From Synergistetes bacterium HGW-Synergistetes-1 (GTDB taxonomy: Bacteria > Synergistota > Synergistia > Synergistales > Synergistaceae), in NCBI GenBank assembly GCA_002839185.1, contig PGXO01000001.1, positions 310,001 to 374,000 on the forward strand: 64,000 nt of DNA, read 5' to 3'. Every line of letters starts with the position of its first letter. Positions within the stretch are counted from its first letter, which is position 1. Shown here in pieces: positions 1-7,835 of this stretch. The notes under the pieces are model-generated. The model saw only the letters and a list, made by a program, of their open reading frames with translations. It made no database searches and had not been told where the DNA came from. A program made the position numbers and the translations under genes.

Positions 1-1
1 T

Positions 2-421
2 GCCTTGGTAATGGCAAACAGCAAATTTTCTAAATATGGTTACGGACTGATCGTCTACGACGCATACAGACCCTGGTACGTGACAAAGATGTTTTATGAT
101 GCCACACCTGACCACCAAAAGGATTTTGTGGCAAACCCGTCACAGGGTTCAAGACACAACCGAGGAGGCGCTGTGGACGTTGGACTCTACGAGCTCAAAA
201 CTGGCAAAACGCTTGATATGGGAAGCGGATATGATGAATTTTCAATTCGAGCCCACCCTGATTATCCGGGAGGAACATCTGAGCAACGAGAGCTGCGGGA
301 TAAGCTTCGTGTAATAATGGAAGGAGAGGGTTTCAAGGTCTTTCACAACGAATGGTGGCATTTCGACTACCGGAAGTGGAAGAAATATCCGATCATGAAC
401 CTGAGATTCGAGGAAATATGA
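2..421 (+). CDS. D-alanyl-D-alanine dipeptidase, VanX/DdpX type (5' end outside window)
   Basis: Zinc peptidase of the VanX family, which hydrolyses D-Ala-D-Ala; in non-resistant bacteria such enzymes usually recycle peptidoglycan dipeptide. The reading frame is open to the left edge and about 139 residues are visible, shorter than the roughly 180-230 usual for the family, so the gene is cut by the window. Visible family signatures are YDAYRP with its conserved Arg, SRHNRGGAVD supplying the first zinc His and Asp, and NEWWHFDY supplying the catalytic Glu and last zinc His. An in-frame TTG (5) and ATG (11) exist but are unlikely to be the true start. A small membrane-protein gene follows 39 bp downstream and may be co-transcribed. 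No vanA/vanH-like partner is visible, so a resistance role is not indicated. Confidence 0.85.
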   Translation, partial: ALVMANSKFSKYGYGLIVYDAYRPWYVTKMFYDATPDHQKDFVANPSQGSRHNRGGAVDVGLYELKTGKTLDMGSGYDEFSIRAHPDYPGGTSEQRELRDKLRVIMEGEGFKVFHNEWWHFDYRKWKKYPIMNLRFEEI

Positions 422-460
422 ATTATTTCCGGTTCATAATTGCACTAAGGAGGGATGAGC

Positions 461-673
461 ATGTTTGAATTCATCGACAGGATCATCAAAGCGGCCAACA
501 GGTATACGTTCTGGGACTACTTCTTCCTTAAAACTACGGTCCTTGTTTTTGGTATATTGATAGGCACATATTTCGCAAGCTTTTTTATTGACCACACGCT
601 CTTCCTGTGGCTGGTATTTCTTGTGACATATGTTTACATAATGTACAGGACTTTTATCAAGCACATGAAATGA
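461..673 (+). CDS. Small two-TM membrane protein, unknown function
   Basis: Not recognised. A 70-residue protein with two hydrophobic segments, about residues 17-40 and 46-64, separated by a short Asp/His turn, and a basic C-terminus (RTFIKHMK). The ATG at 461 is preferred over the in-frame ATG at 455 because the SD sequence AAGGAGGG (447-454) abuts 455 but is 6 nt from 461. It lies 39 bp after the dipeptidase gene and just before a strong hairpin, so it probably ends that transcript. Both ends of each TM segment carry aromatic residues, as is common in small inner-membrane proteins. Nothing in the sequence gives a function. Confidence 0.6.
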   Translation: MFEFIDRIIKAANRYTFWDYFFLKTTVLVFGILIGTYFASFFIDHTLFLWLVFLVTYVYIMYRTFIKHMK

Positions 674-697
674 TGATCAGTCCAGAAAGTAATGGCA

Positions 698-735
698 AAC
701 TAAAGAGGCACCCCAAAGGGGATGCCTCTTTAGTT
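698..735. terminator. Long hairpin between convergent genes
   Basis: Perfect 13-bp inverted repeat (AACTAAAGAGGCA / TGCCTCTTTAGTT), extended by CCCC/GGGG around an AAA loop with one bulged A. It sits between two convergent genes and could stop transcription from both sides. There is no clean T-run outside the stem on either strand, so the intrinsic-terminator call rests on stem strength and position. Confidence 0.65.
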
Positions 736-776
736 AATAATTTAGGATCAAAAGCATATATTTCTTTTGTTTATGA

Positions 777-1076
777 TCAGTCTTCTATTCCGGCGTACTC
801 TTTGGCTTTTTCCAAAGCCTTGAGCAACTGCTTTTCATACTTGGCCGGCACATCAAAACTTTTGAGCTTTTCCATATTGAAGATCTGCGCCTGATCCATG
901 CTGCCAGCGGAAAATCTGCCTCCACCGCCACCACCTTTTGACCTTTTGCGGATTTTTTCAAGCTCGGAATTCAGAGCCCTCAATACCTCTTTTGCCATAG
1001 TTCTTGAAGGGTGCTTCGAGTCTTTGCACAGTTCTCTTATCTCTTCGTTGATCCTTTTTGCTTCATCGTACAGCAT
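777..1076 (-). CDS. Hypothetical protein with a hexa-glycine linker
   Basis: Not recognised. The start chosen is the ATG at 1076, preceded at 7 nt by AGGAGA; a longer in-frame version beginning at 1163 has no comparable ribosome site. The 99-residue product has a charged, helical N-terminal half (about residues 1-47, rich in Glu, Lys, Arg), then KRSKGGGGGGRF with six consecutive Gly (about 50-55), then a second charged segment ending YAGIED. No signal peptide or TM segment is seen. It is convergent with the dipeptidase genes and separated from them by a strong hairpin. It looks like a small cytosolic two-helix protein; function unknown. Confidence 0.55.
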   Translation of the reverse strand: MLYDEAKRINEEIRELCKDSKHPSRTMAKEVLRALNSELEKIRKRSKGGGGGGRFSAGSMDQAQIFNMEKLKSFDVPAKYEKQLLKALEKAKEYAGIED

Positions 1077-1369
1077 AATATATTCTCCTGTTCTCAACAG
1101 GGAAAAGCCAGTTGTTTTTGCCTTCTGCCTAAACCCCTTATCGTTCCAGCTTAATTTTTTCAACCTATCTATTATAAACTTCCTTGATGTAAAAATGGAG
1201 TACCGTCTTTTTAGGATACCATATTTCTCTTACTTTTTCATTTTTATCGGACAATATCTGAAAATTCAGGGTAAAAAAAGATGAGAGATCTATTATAAGA
1301 CCTCCCATCCTTATACGTTCCTGTCCGTTTTTATTTTATAAAAAACGGGCAACCAGCGCGCCTTAATTT

Positions 1370-2392
1370 TTAAAGCTGGATCTCAAATCTTTTCTCTGCT
1401 CCGTTTCTGGAGATCGATAATGTTATCAATGACTTTGACTGGTGTCTGTTTGAAATGTAGTCCATGAACCAGACTGGATCGAAGTTTCTGGTTTCATATA
1501 CATCCACCTTCAGCAATACATCTCCCGGCCTTATGCCGGCATAGTATGCCGCAGTCCCCTTGCCGACTTCCCTGATGATCATATGTCCGGAAGGGCTTCG
1601 CATCGTTCTTTCAAGTTCAAACCCGGCATATTGCAGGGTATCTCCCTGATCAGATACGATAATCGCAGCAGGAGTATAGCTTGGGGCTACAGGTACCTGA
1701 CGGATTCCCTCCGAAGGAGCCGGTATTGCCTGGCCTGCGGGCCCGGAATAATAATCGCTCTCCTCCGCTGAAAGTGAATATTCCGGAACTGATATGCGGA
1801 CATATACCTTTCTGTTCTCAGGAAGGAAAGTATAAGAGATCTGACTGCCATCATATAAACCCGTGACTTTTAATACCTGCAGTCCACTCCTTTTGTCAAT
1901 ATTTGTCCTCTTTCCCTCTCCATCCCAGGTTTTCGCAATAAGTGCAGCAGCCTGTTCTGCTCCAAACTCTGAAGCCATTTTTGAAGCACGGTCTGCCTCT
2001 GTTTTTGCGTTTTCACTTATTCTTGTCTTAATGTCGCTTATCTGTCTTTCACGCTCATAACTGTTGGAATAGGAATAGTCGTTCCTGCTTGGGTTTGAAA
2101 ATGGGGCATTCGCAGACGGGGAATACTGCGGGGTCCTGTTCATGTTTGAAACCATTGCTCCTATGAGCAATCCTGCTCCAAGACTGATCCATATGTCATT
2201 GTTATTGTAGTACCTATAGTTCCTGTAGCGGGGATAGTCGTAATATCCCGGCCGAAAGTAAGGACGGAATATCGGTCTTGGCGGAGGTCCCGGGTGATGC
2301 CCTGGCCTGTGTCCGGAATAAGGTGCCGCCTGTGCCGCAGGTACAGCAAACAGACATATCATCACTGCGATAGAAATTATTCGTGACTTCAT
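1370..2392 (-). CDS. Exported PDZ-domain protein
   Basis: Predicted exported protein of 340 residues. The ATG at 2392 is chosen because a typical signal peptide starts there (basic MKSR, hydrophobic core, AQA cleavage site near residue 22) and an AAGGGG-type SD lies 8-9 nt upstream. The mature N-terminus (about 23-60) is rich in Pro, His, Arg and Tyr. A Gly-rich hydrophobic stretch (about 68-86) could insert in or pack on a membrane. The last ~85 residues form a PDZ-like domain, with the segment around YYAGIRPGDVLLKVD matching the usual carboxylate-loop and core pattern. No protease catalytic domain is present, so it is probably a PDZ adaptor or envelope protein rather than a peptidase. Monocistronic. 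Confidence 0.7.
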   Translation of the reverse strand: MKSRIISIAVMICLFAVPAAQAAPYSGHRPGHHPGPPPRPIFRPYFRPGYYDYPRYRNYRYYNNNDIWISLGAGLLIGAMVSNMNRTPQYSPSANAPFSNPSRNDYSYSNSYERERQISDIKTRISENAKTEADRASKMASEFGAEQAAALIAKTWDGEGKRTNIDKRSGLQVLKVTGLYDGSQISYTFLPENRKVYVRISVPEYSLSAEESDYYSGPAGQAIPAPSEGIRQVPVAPSYTPAAIIVSDQGDTLQYAGFELERTMRSPSGHMIIREVGKGTAAYYAGIRPGDVLLKVDVYETRNFDPVWFMDYISNRHQSKSLITLSISRNGAEKRFEIQL

Positions 2393-2761
2393 CTTCAAAA
2401 CACCCCTTTGCAGCAAAGCCATAAAATGGCATAGACAATTAAAATCAACATGCCACTCTTCGAATATATCTCACTGTTATCTATATATTTTATGACAGAA
2501 ATGTGTGATTTTTGTGTGGATTTTGTGTTAGCGTTTCAAAAAATATAAATATCTGTTTTTCTGCAAAAACCCGCTGCAGCTCCTGTTCTTTTTTATAGAT
2601 CATTGAGGCCTTTTACAACAAAACAGCGATGCTTACTTTAAAACATATTATTGTTTTTTGTAATGTCTTTTTCTTTAGAAAAGATAAAAGTATTACTACG
2701 ACTATTATTTATATCATTAACTGATCATATTTTATTTTTTAAGCGGTGTTTACTGTTGACG
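2393..2761. other. AT-rich divergent intergenic region
   Basis: About 370 bp between the divergent PDZ-protein and diguanylate cyclase genes. It is strongly AT-rich with long A/T runs. No RNA gene, repeat or small ORF with a ribosome site is evident; it must hold the PDZ-gene promoter, but no clear match to a consensus stands out. Confidence 0.5.
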
Positions 2762-2789
2762 TTGTTCTTCAAGTACTGTAATTTATAAT
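2762..2789 (+). promoter_or_regulatory. Predicted sigma-70 promoter for the PAS-GGDEF gene
   Basis: TTGTTC (2762-2767), 16-bp spacer, TATAAT (2784-2789), 41 bp upstream of the ATG at 2831. A competing reading is TTGACG (2756-2761) with TAATTT 17 bp downstream. Confidence 0.5.
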
Positions 2790-2830
2790 AAATAACTTCA
2801 CGGCTGCAAAAAAAGGAAGATAAATATATT

Positions 2831-4465
2831 ATGAATCGCAATCTGCATGACCGGCACAAAGAAAACTCCTTTGTCAATTCAGCCTATGACTCTATGTTCC
2901 ACTTTACAGAAGAGGCCATAGCCTTATTTGATACTGACCTTAACATTGTCAGATCAAACAAACATTTTGATGACCTTGCGCTCCTCTATTCAGCGGCACA
3001 AAAACAAGGAAGTATTTTTGACCTGATAACAGACAAAGATGACAACAGAAGCTTTTTATCAGTATTTGATGATAAGATTCTGAATAAGGAGATCACTCTA
3101 AAAAGCCCCCAGGGAGAAGATATTCGTATTCTTCAGGTAAGAATGGGCCCGATAAAAGATAACGGAAAAATTATCGGAGGTTATTCAATATTTATTGACA
3201 TTACCGAGTTCAGAAACAGAGAAAACCTGCTCAATAAGCGCTATATACTAATATGTAACCTGGTCGATAATGCCAACCTCGGGATCGTAATCATCGGACA
3301 GGATCACAAAGTGATAGAATCCAACGATCGTTTTTGTGAAATGATCGGATACTCACAAAACGAGATAACTGATCTCCATTCATGGGATTGGGAATATCTT
3401 ATTGATGAAAATACGATAAGGCAGGGGTTCGCCGACCTCTCAGAGATCCACTCCACTTTTGATACTATCCACAAAAGAAAAGACGGTACAACCTATCATG
3501 CTGCTGTCTCCGCCTCCGGCTCAGATGTTTTTGGTGACGGAAAGGACGTTATAATGTGCATCAGTGAAGATATCAGCGCAAAAAAAGAAATGGAAGAAAA
3601 ACTGAGACTCAGCGAGACAAAATTCAGAACCTACATAGAAAATGCTGCAGATATGATCCTGACTGTGGACAGTGACGAAAAGATCAGTTATATCTCTCCT
3701 AACTGTGAAAAAATATGCGGTTTCAAACCAGAGGACCTCACTCACAAAAACATTTTTGAATTTTTCATGGCTAAAAAGAATGAGTCTGACGAAGACAAAA
3801 ATCCATTCAGCTCAGCCTTCAAGAGCGATAAGATCGAATATCGTACTTTTAAAATAAAGCACAGTGACGGCTTTTTACACTGGTACGGAGTAACTATTTC
3901 CAAGACAAGCGATGTTAACGGCAAGGATATTCTTATCTGCAACACCAGGAATATCGACCAAAGCATAGAAAAAGAAAAGAAACTTGTACATTTAAGTCTC
4001 TATGATCATCTTACAGGTATTCCTAACAGGGCCTTTTTCGATGCTATGTTGGAAAGATCTCAGGTGAGCCGCCATAGACCTTTGTCGCTTCTCATGTGCG
4101 ACCTTGATTATCTGAAAACGATAAACGACACTTATGGTCATGCAAAGGGAGATGAAGTACTCCAAAAAACTGCACAGCTCCTCCAGTCATCTTTGCGCAA
4201 AGAAGATTTTATCGCAAGGATAGGCGGAGACGAATTTGCTGTCATTCTCCCGGGAGCAGACAACAAAGAAGCGCTGGTTGTTATCGAAAGAATATCCGAG
4301 ACTTTCAACGATTACAATTCAGACAAGAGCGGTTTAGCAATCAACATATCGATCGGTTTTTCAACTGTAAAAGACACCGAAACTTCATTAGAGGATGCCC
4401 TATGCAAAGCAGACATGAAAATGTACAGTCGCAAACAGGTGAATAAATCACTCGCCGAGCTTTGA
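2831..4465 (+). CDS. PAS-sensor diguanylate cyclase
   Basis: Makes c-di-GMP from two GTP. No TM segment is seen, so it is a cytosolic sensor. The 544-residue chain reads as three PAS-type modules (about 14-130, 135-255 and 257-385, joined by coiled-coil linkers such as KKEMEEKLRLSE) followed by a GGDEF domain (about 388-540). The active-site motif GGDEF is intact at 465-469, the metal-binding region reads CDLDYLKTIND, and an RKED inhibitory site (RxxD) lies five residues upstream of GGDEF, predicting product inhibition. The ATG is preceded by AAGGAAGA. The next gene, 77+ bp downstream on the same strand, is a GGDEF/HD-GYP protein, so the pair probably shares a signalling theme. Confidence 0.9.
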   Translation: MNRNLHDRHKENSFVNSAYDSMFHFTEEAIALFDTDLNIVRSNKHFDDLALLYSAAQKQGSIFDLITDKDDNRSFLSVFDDKILNKEITLKSPQGEDIRILQVRMGPIKDNGKIIGGYSIFIDITEFRNRENLLNKRYILICNLVDNANLGIVIIGQDHKVIESNDRFCEMIGYSQNEITDLHSWDWEYLIDENTIRQGFADLSEIHSTFDTIHKRKDGTTYHAAVSASGSDVFGDGKDVIMCISEDISAKKEMEEKLRLSETKFRTYIENAADMILTVDSDEKISYISPNCEKICGFKPEDLTHKNIFEFFMAKKNESDEDKNPFSSAFKSDKIEYRTFKIKHSDGFLHWYGVTISKTSDVNGKDILICNTRNIDQSIEKEKKLVHLSLYDHLTGIPNRAFFDAMLERSQVSRHRPLSLLMCDLDYLKTINDTYGHAKGDEVLQKTAQLLQSSLRKEDFIARIGGDEFAVILPGADNKEALVVIERISETFNDYNSDKSGLAINISIGFSTVKDTETSLEDALCKADMKMYSRKQVNKSLAEL

Positions 4466-4554
4466 CGCACTATTCACAAGCTCCTTTTTGTAATATAATT
4501 TAACGGTTTCTTCAATATATCACCATCCTGCAAACAACTTGGGTGATTTTATTT

Positions 4555-7059
4555 ATGTTTAAAAAGACGGTAGGATCTATGCGCCTGAACAACAGTGCTT
4601 TTAATAAATATTTTTTGGCGGCTTCATTGATATTTTTTATTTTTGCAGCTAACCACATCTACAGCACCTGGAAAGAATACATGGCCAGGGAGTTGTCTTA
4701 TGCCGTAATACTGGCGAAATCAACAGGAGCTTTTATATCTCAGGACCAGATCTCTTCCCTATATCAAACAAACGACCTTGAACATAATGACCGGTACATA
4801 TTTTTAAAAAAGAGCTTACAAAAGCTGGAGAACTCTGTTCCCCAAGTTTCATCCGCATACCTTCTTACAAAAAAAGACGGTAAGTTACACTACCTTGTTG
4901 ATTCTGGAAACAGGGAAGAGATGAACAACGCTGCGGATACAACTATCTTCCCTGATGAAAAAGAAGAGCACATTCTGCAGTTCTTTGAAGGAGAGACTCC
5001 CTCTCCCGCTGCTTCTGTCCACAATGACGGGGAAATAACCAGCGTATATGCCCCTTTACTGGATGACATAGAAGGTGATGCCGCAGCCGTTATTGGCATA
5101 GATTATTACACTAAAAATCTCAGGGCAGAGGCAATGAAGAGGGTCTTAAGTTCAACTATGACTGTCCTGGTACTCTTTATACTCCTTCTCGCTGGTTACA
5201 TGATCATCATCAAAAATGTCTGTATACAGTCTATCGGTGAAAAACTGCAGGAAAGCGAGTACCTTCTGAAAAATGTCTTCCAGAGGATACCTGTTGGTAT
5301 AGCAGCAGGTAACAGGTTCGGGAATTTCTCTGAGATAAACCCAACCTTTGAGAAGATAATCGGATGGTCAAAGGAGCAACTTAAAGGCTGTGACTGGAAA
5401 AAAATTACACATCCGGATGACCTGTCCCGAAATATCGAAAAATACGAAAAGTTCACTAAAGGAGAGCTCAGCGAATACTCTATTGAAAAAAGAGTTATGA
5501 GATCTGACGGCTCATACTCCTGGATTAGCTTCGAAGTAGCGGCTCTTGCCGAAGCCGGGGAAGATGACCGGCTGTACATGTGGATCATCCAGGACATAAA
5601 TGAGAGAAAGATAGCAAAAGAGGCCCTGGAAGAAAGTGAAAGGAGCAAATCTGTGCTTCTTTCAAACCTGCCCGGAATGGCTTACAGATGCCTTTATGAC
5701 AGAAAGTGGACTCTGCTTTTCGTTTCAGAAGGATGCTATGAACTAACAGGATACAGACCGGAAAACCTGGTAAACAGCAAAGACCTATCCTTTAATGACC
5801 TTATCAAAGAAGAGTACAGGGAGATGCTCTGGCTTGAATGGGGAAGGATCCTCGCACAGCACAGCACCTTCAGGAGCGAATACTTCATAACAACTGCGTC
5901 AGGAGAGAGCAAATGGGTGCTTGAAACAGGACAGGGCGTTTATGGCCGCGACGGAAGCGTAGAAGCAATAGAAGGGATAATCATCGATATATCAAACCTC
6001 AAGAAAAAAGAGGAAGAGATCCAGTACATAAATGATCACGATCATCTTACAGACTTGTACAACAGACAGTATTTTGAGAAAAAACTGTCTGATATGAACA
6101 GAAAAGAATACCTGCCTCTCTCTGTCCTGATAGCCGACATAAACGGACTTCACCTAATAAATGAGGCTTTCGGACAGTATGAGGGTGACCTGGTAATAAC
6201 AAAATCAGCAAGGATCATCCAGAGCTGCAGCAGGAAAAAGGATATCACCGCCAGGATAGGCGGAGATGAATTTGGGATCATAATGCCGCAGACCGGTAAC
6301 GCGGAAGCTCACAAACTGCTCGACATAATTAAAGAGGCATGTGTCAGATACAATGAGAACAACAGATCTAAATCGCCGGAAATAAATATATCTATGGGTT
6401 ACTCCACAATAGAGGAAGAGCTCGTGCTTGTCGAAGAAATGTTAAAAACTGCCAATGAATATTTGAGAAACAGAAAACTTTTTTCACAGCAGAGCTCTTA
6501 CAGCGACATAATCTCATCCATCATGACAACAGTTTACGAAAAATCACAGGAGACTGAAAAGCACGCAGAGCGACTTGCAGAACTCTCCACAAGGACCGGC
6601 AGGATGCTCAACCTCATGGAGAAGGACCTTGGAGAGCTCCAGCTTTTGGGAATGCTCCACGATATTGGCAAGATCGGAATTGATGATAAGATCCTGAACA
6701 AACCCGGAAAGCTGACCGAAGAAGAATGGATCGTTATGAAAAAACATCCTGAAATAGGCTATCGAATTGCAAGGGCATCACATAAGCTGTCAAGAATTGC
6801 CGATTACATCCTTTCGCATCACGAAAGGTGGGATGGAATGGGATATCCGAGAGGGTTGAAGGGCGAGGATATACCTCTCCTTTCCAGGATACTTTCTGTC
6901 GCTGACGCTTACGACGCCATGACTGAAGACAGAATATACCGCAAAGCACTGTCCAAAGAAGAGGCCATAGAAGAAATCAGGCGAAACTCAGGAAGCCAGT
7001 TTGATCCTATTATCGCGAACATATTCATCGAGAGCGTCCTTGGGGAAGAAAAAAACTGA
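4555..7059 (+). CDS. Membrane-bound PAS-GGDEF-HD-GYP c-di-GMP signalling protein
   Basis: Predicted two-way c-di-GMP enzyme. Order: TM1 (about 18-38), extracytoplasmic sensor region of ~160 residues, TM2 (about 200-222), two PAS domains (about 232-360 and 362-480), GGDEF domain (about 490-640), HD-GYP domain (about 650-834). HD-GYP motifs are complete: HDIGKIG with HD at 702-703, HHERWDG, and GYP at 763-765, so phosphodiesterase activity is expected. The GGDEF motif (569-573) and an RKKD inhibitory site are intact, but the upstream helix reads ADINGLHLINEAFGQ, where active cyclases usually have GH rather than GQ; cyclase activity is therefore uncertain. ATG 4555 is chosen with GGTGA 8 nt upstream; GTG 4543 and ATG 4579 are alternatives. 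Confidence 0.88.
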   Translation: MFKKTVGSMRLNNSAFNKYFLAASLIFFIFAANHIYSTWKEYMARELSYAVILAKSTGAFISQDQISSLYQTNDLEHNDRYIFLKKSLQKLENSVPQVSSAYLLTKKDGKLHYLVDSGNREEMNNAADTTIFPDEKEEHILQFFEGETPSPAASVHNDGEITSVYAPLLDDIEGDAAAVIGIDYYTKNLRAEAMKRVLSSTMTVLVLFILLLAGYMIIIKNVCIQSIGEKLQESEYLLKNVFQRIPVGIAAGNRFGNFSEINPTFEKIIGWSKEQLKGCDWKKITHPDDLSRNIEKYEKFTKGELSEYSIEKRVMRSDGSYSWISFEVAALAEAGEDDRLYMWIIQDINERKIAKEALEESERSKSVLLSNLPGMAYRCLYDRKWTLLFVSEGCYELTGYRPENLVNSKDLSFNDLIKEEYREMLWLEWGRILAQHSTFRSEYFITTASGESKWVLETGQGVYGRDGSVEAIEGIIIDISNLKKKEEEIQYINDHDHLTDLYNRQYFEKKLSDMNRKEYLPLSVLIADINGLHLINEAFGQYEGDLVITKSARIIQSCSRKKDITARIGGDEFGIIMPQTGNAEAHKLLDIIKEACVRYNENNRSKSPEINISMGYSTIEEELVLVEEMLKTANEYLRNRKLFSQQSSYSDIISSIMTTVYEKSQETEKHAERLAELSTRTGRMLNLMEKDLGELQLLGMLHDIGKIGIDDKILNKPGKLTEEEWIVMKKHPEIGYRIARASHKLSRIADYILSHHERWDGMGYPRGLKGEDIPLLSRILSVADAYDAMTEDRIYRKALSKEEAIEEIRRNSGSQFDPIIANIFIESVLGEEKN

Positions 7060-7325
7060 TCCCAGGGAAAAATTGAATTTAGCTTCACTTCACTCTTTCC
7101 GAAAAACATCAAGGACTCTTCTAAACAGCGTTGCACAATTATTGGTGAGTATTATAACTGCTGCAAGCTGTTATGCTGATAATGGACGCACGAACCGACT
7201 GCACATAAATTGAAGTATTAATATAAAAGTTATTAACCATATCATGACTTTGATATGTTCTCAAATGAGATTTCGGGTGATACTAACAATGGCCAACAAC
7301 ACATGCCAATCAATGTTAATATGCC
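7060..7325. other. Intergenic region without recognised features
   Basis: About 265 bp after the HD-GYP gene. It contains a short inverted repeat CATATCA/TGATATG (about 7239-7258) but no T-tailed terminator and no ORF with a ribosome site. Confidence 0.4.
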
Positions 7326-7354
7326 TTGACAAAAATATAATGCAAAATTACAAT
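7326..7354 (+). promoter_or_regulatory. Predicted sigma-70 promoter of the leader/YkvI operon
   Basis: TTGACA (7326-7331), 17-bp spacer, TACAAT (7349-7354), almost consensus. Transcription would begin near 7361, giving a leader of about 225 nt up to the intrinsic terminator at 7551-7586. Confidence 0.7.
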
Positions 7355-7435
7355 AACACCCAATTAGCTAAATGATCAATAGGTTCACTCAAAATAATTA
7401 TTAAATTAAGATTTAATTAGTTGGAGGTGGATTCA

Positions 7436-7525
7436 GTGAGATACGACTTATGCTTGATTTTTACAGTTTGCTGGTTTTATTATTTTAATATCCACGGCGG
7501 AATCCCCTCTGATTATGACGGTTAA
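7436..7525 (+). CDS. Aromatic-rich leader peptide (29 aa)
   Basis: Short ORF with a GTG start at 7436, preceded by a near-perfect SD, GGAGGTGG (7423-7430), at 6 nt. The peptide begins MRYDLC and contains CWFYYF at residues 12-17 (Trp TGG at 7472, then Phe, Tyr, Tyr, Phe), ending in PSDYDG and TAA at 7523-7525. Five consecutive aromatic codons in a 29-codon ORF immediately upstream of an intrinsic terminator are the hallmark of ribosome-mediated attenuation, as in trp or phe operon leaders. Trp13 and Pro24 also recall the spacing of Trp12 and Pro24 in TnaC, a Trp-sensing arrest peptide, but the rest of the sequence differs. It should act in cis on the YkvI and aminotransferase genes. Confidence 0.65.
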   Translation: MRYDLCLIFTVCWFYYFNIHGGIPSDYDG

Positions 7526-7561
7526 AATACCTCAATTTGTAGTCAGTACGGGCTCTGCCGT
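7494..7561 (+). promoter_or_regulatory. Predicted antiterminator pairing of the attenuator
   Basis: ACGGCGGA (7494-7501), lying inside the leader-peptide ORF 20 nt after the Trp codon, can pair over 8 bp (one G-T wobble) with TCTGCCGT (7554-7561), which is the 5' arm of the downstream terminator. The two pairings exclude each other. A ribosome stalled on the aromatic codons would leave 7494-7501 free and so favour readthrough. Confidence 0.55.
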
Positions 7562-7586
7562 TTTTTATACGGCGGGGCCTTTTTTT
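7551..7586 (+). terminator. Intrinsic terminator (attenuator) upstream of the YkvI gene
   Basis: 11-bp stem, GGCTCTGCCGT (7551-7561) with ACGGCGGGGCC (7569-7579), two G-T wobbles, 7-nt loop, followed by seven T (7580-7586). It lies 250 bp before the transporter start and after a translated leader, so it is regulatory, not the end of a gene. Confidence 0.8.
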
Positions 7587-7835
7587 ATGCATAAATACGA
7601 TCTTGCACTGCTAAAAACAGCAAACATCGCTTTTGCTAACTGAAATTTGATATTTGACTAATCCTATCAGAAAGAATAGCTCTGTCTGCTATGTGTAAAA
7701 TTCTGGCTAATTGTGAATGGTTTGTATCTTAGGGAGGGATTTATAGAAACAGAATGGAGCAACATTTTTAGACCGCAGCGGATAACACGCTTTCAATTCC
7801 AATTTAATTTCAAAAGCAGAGAGGAAGTTAAACTA

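Noticed and set aside
2-421. Vancomycin-resistance cassette
   Set aside because: Only a VanX-type dipeptidase end is present; no vanH/vanA-like genes follow, and ddl at 57 kb carries the D-Ala-D-Ala type Tyr motif.
434-664. Minus-strand 76-codon ORF
   Set aside because: Opposite the small membrane protein, which has the better ribosome site and TM pattern.
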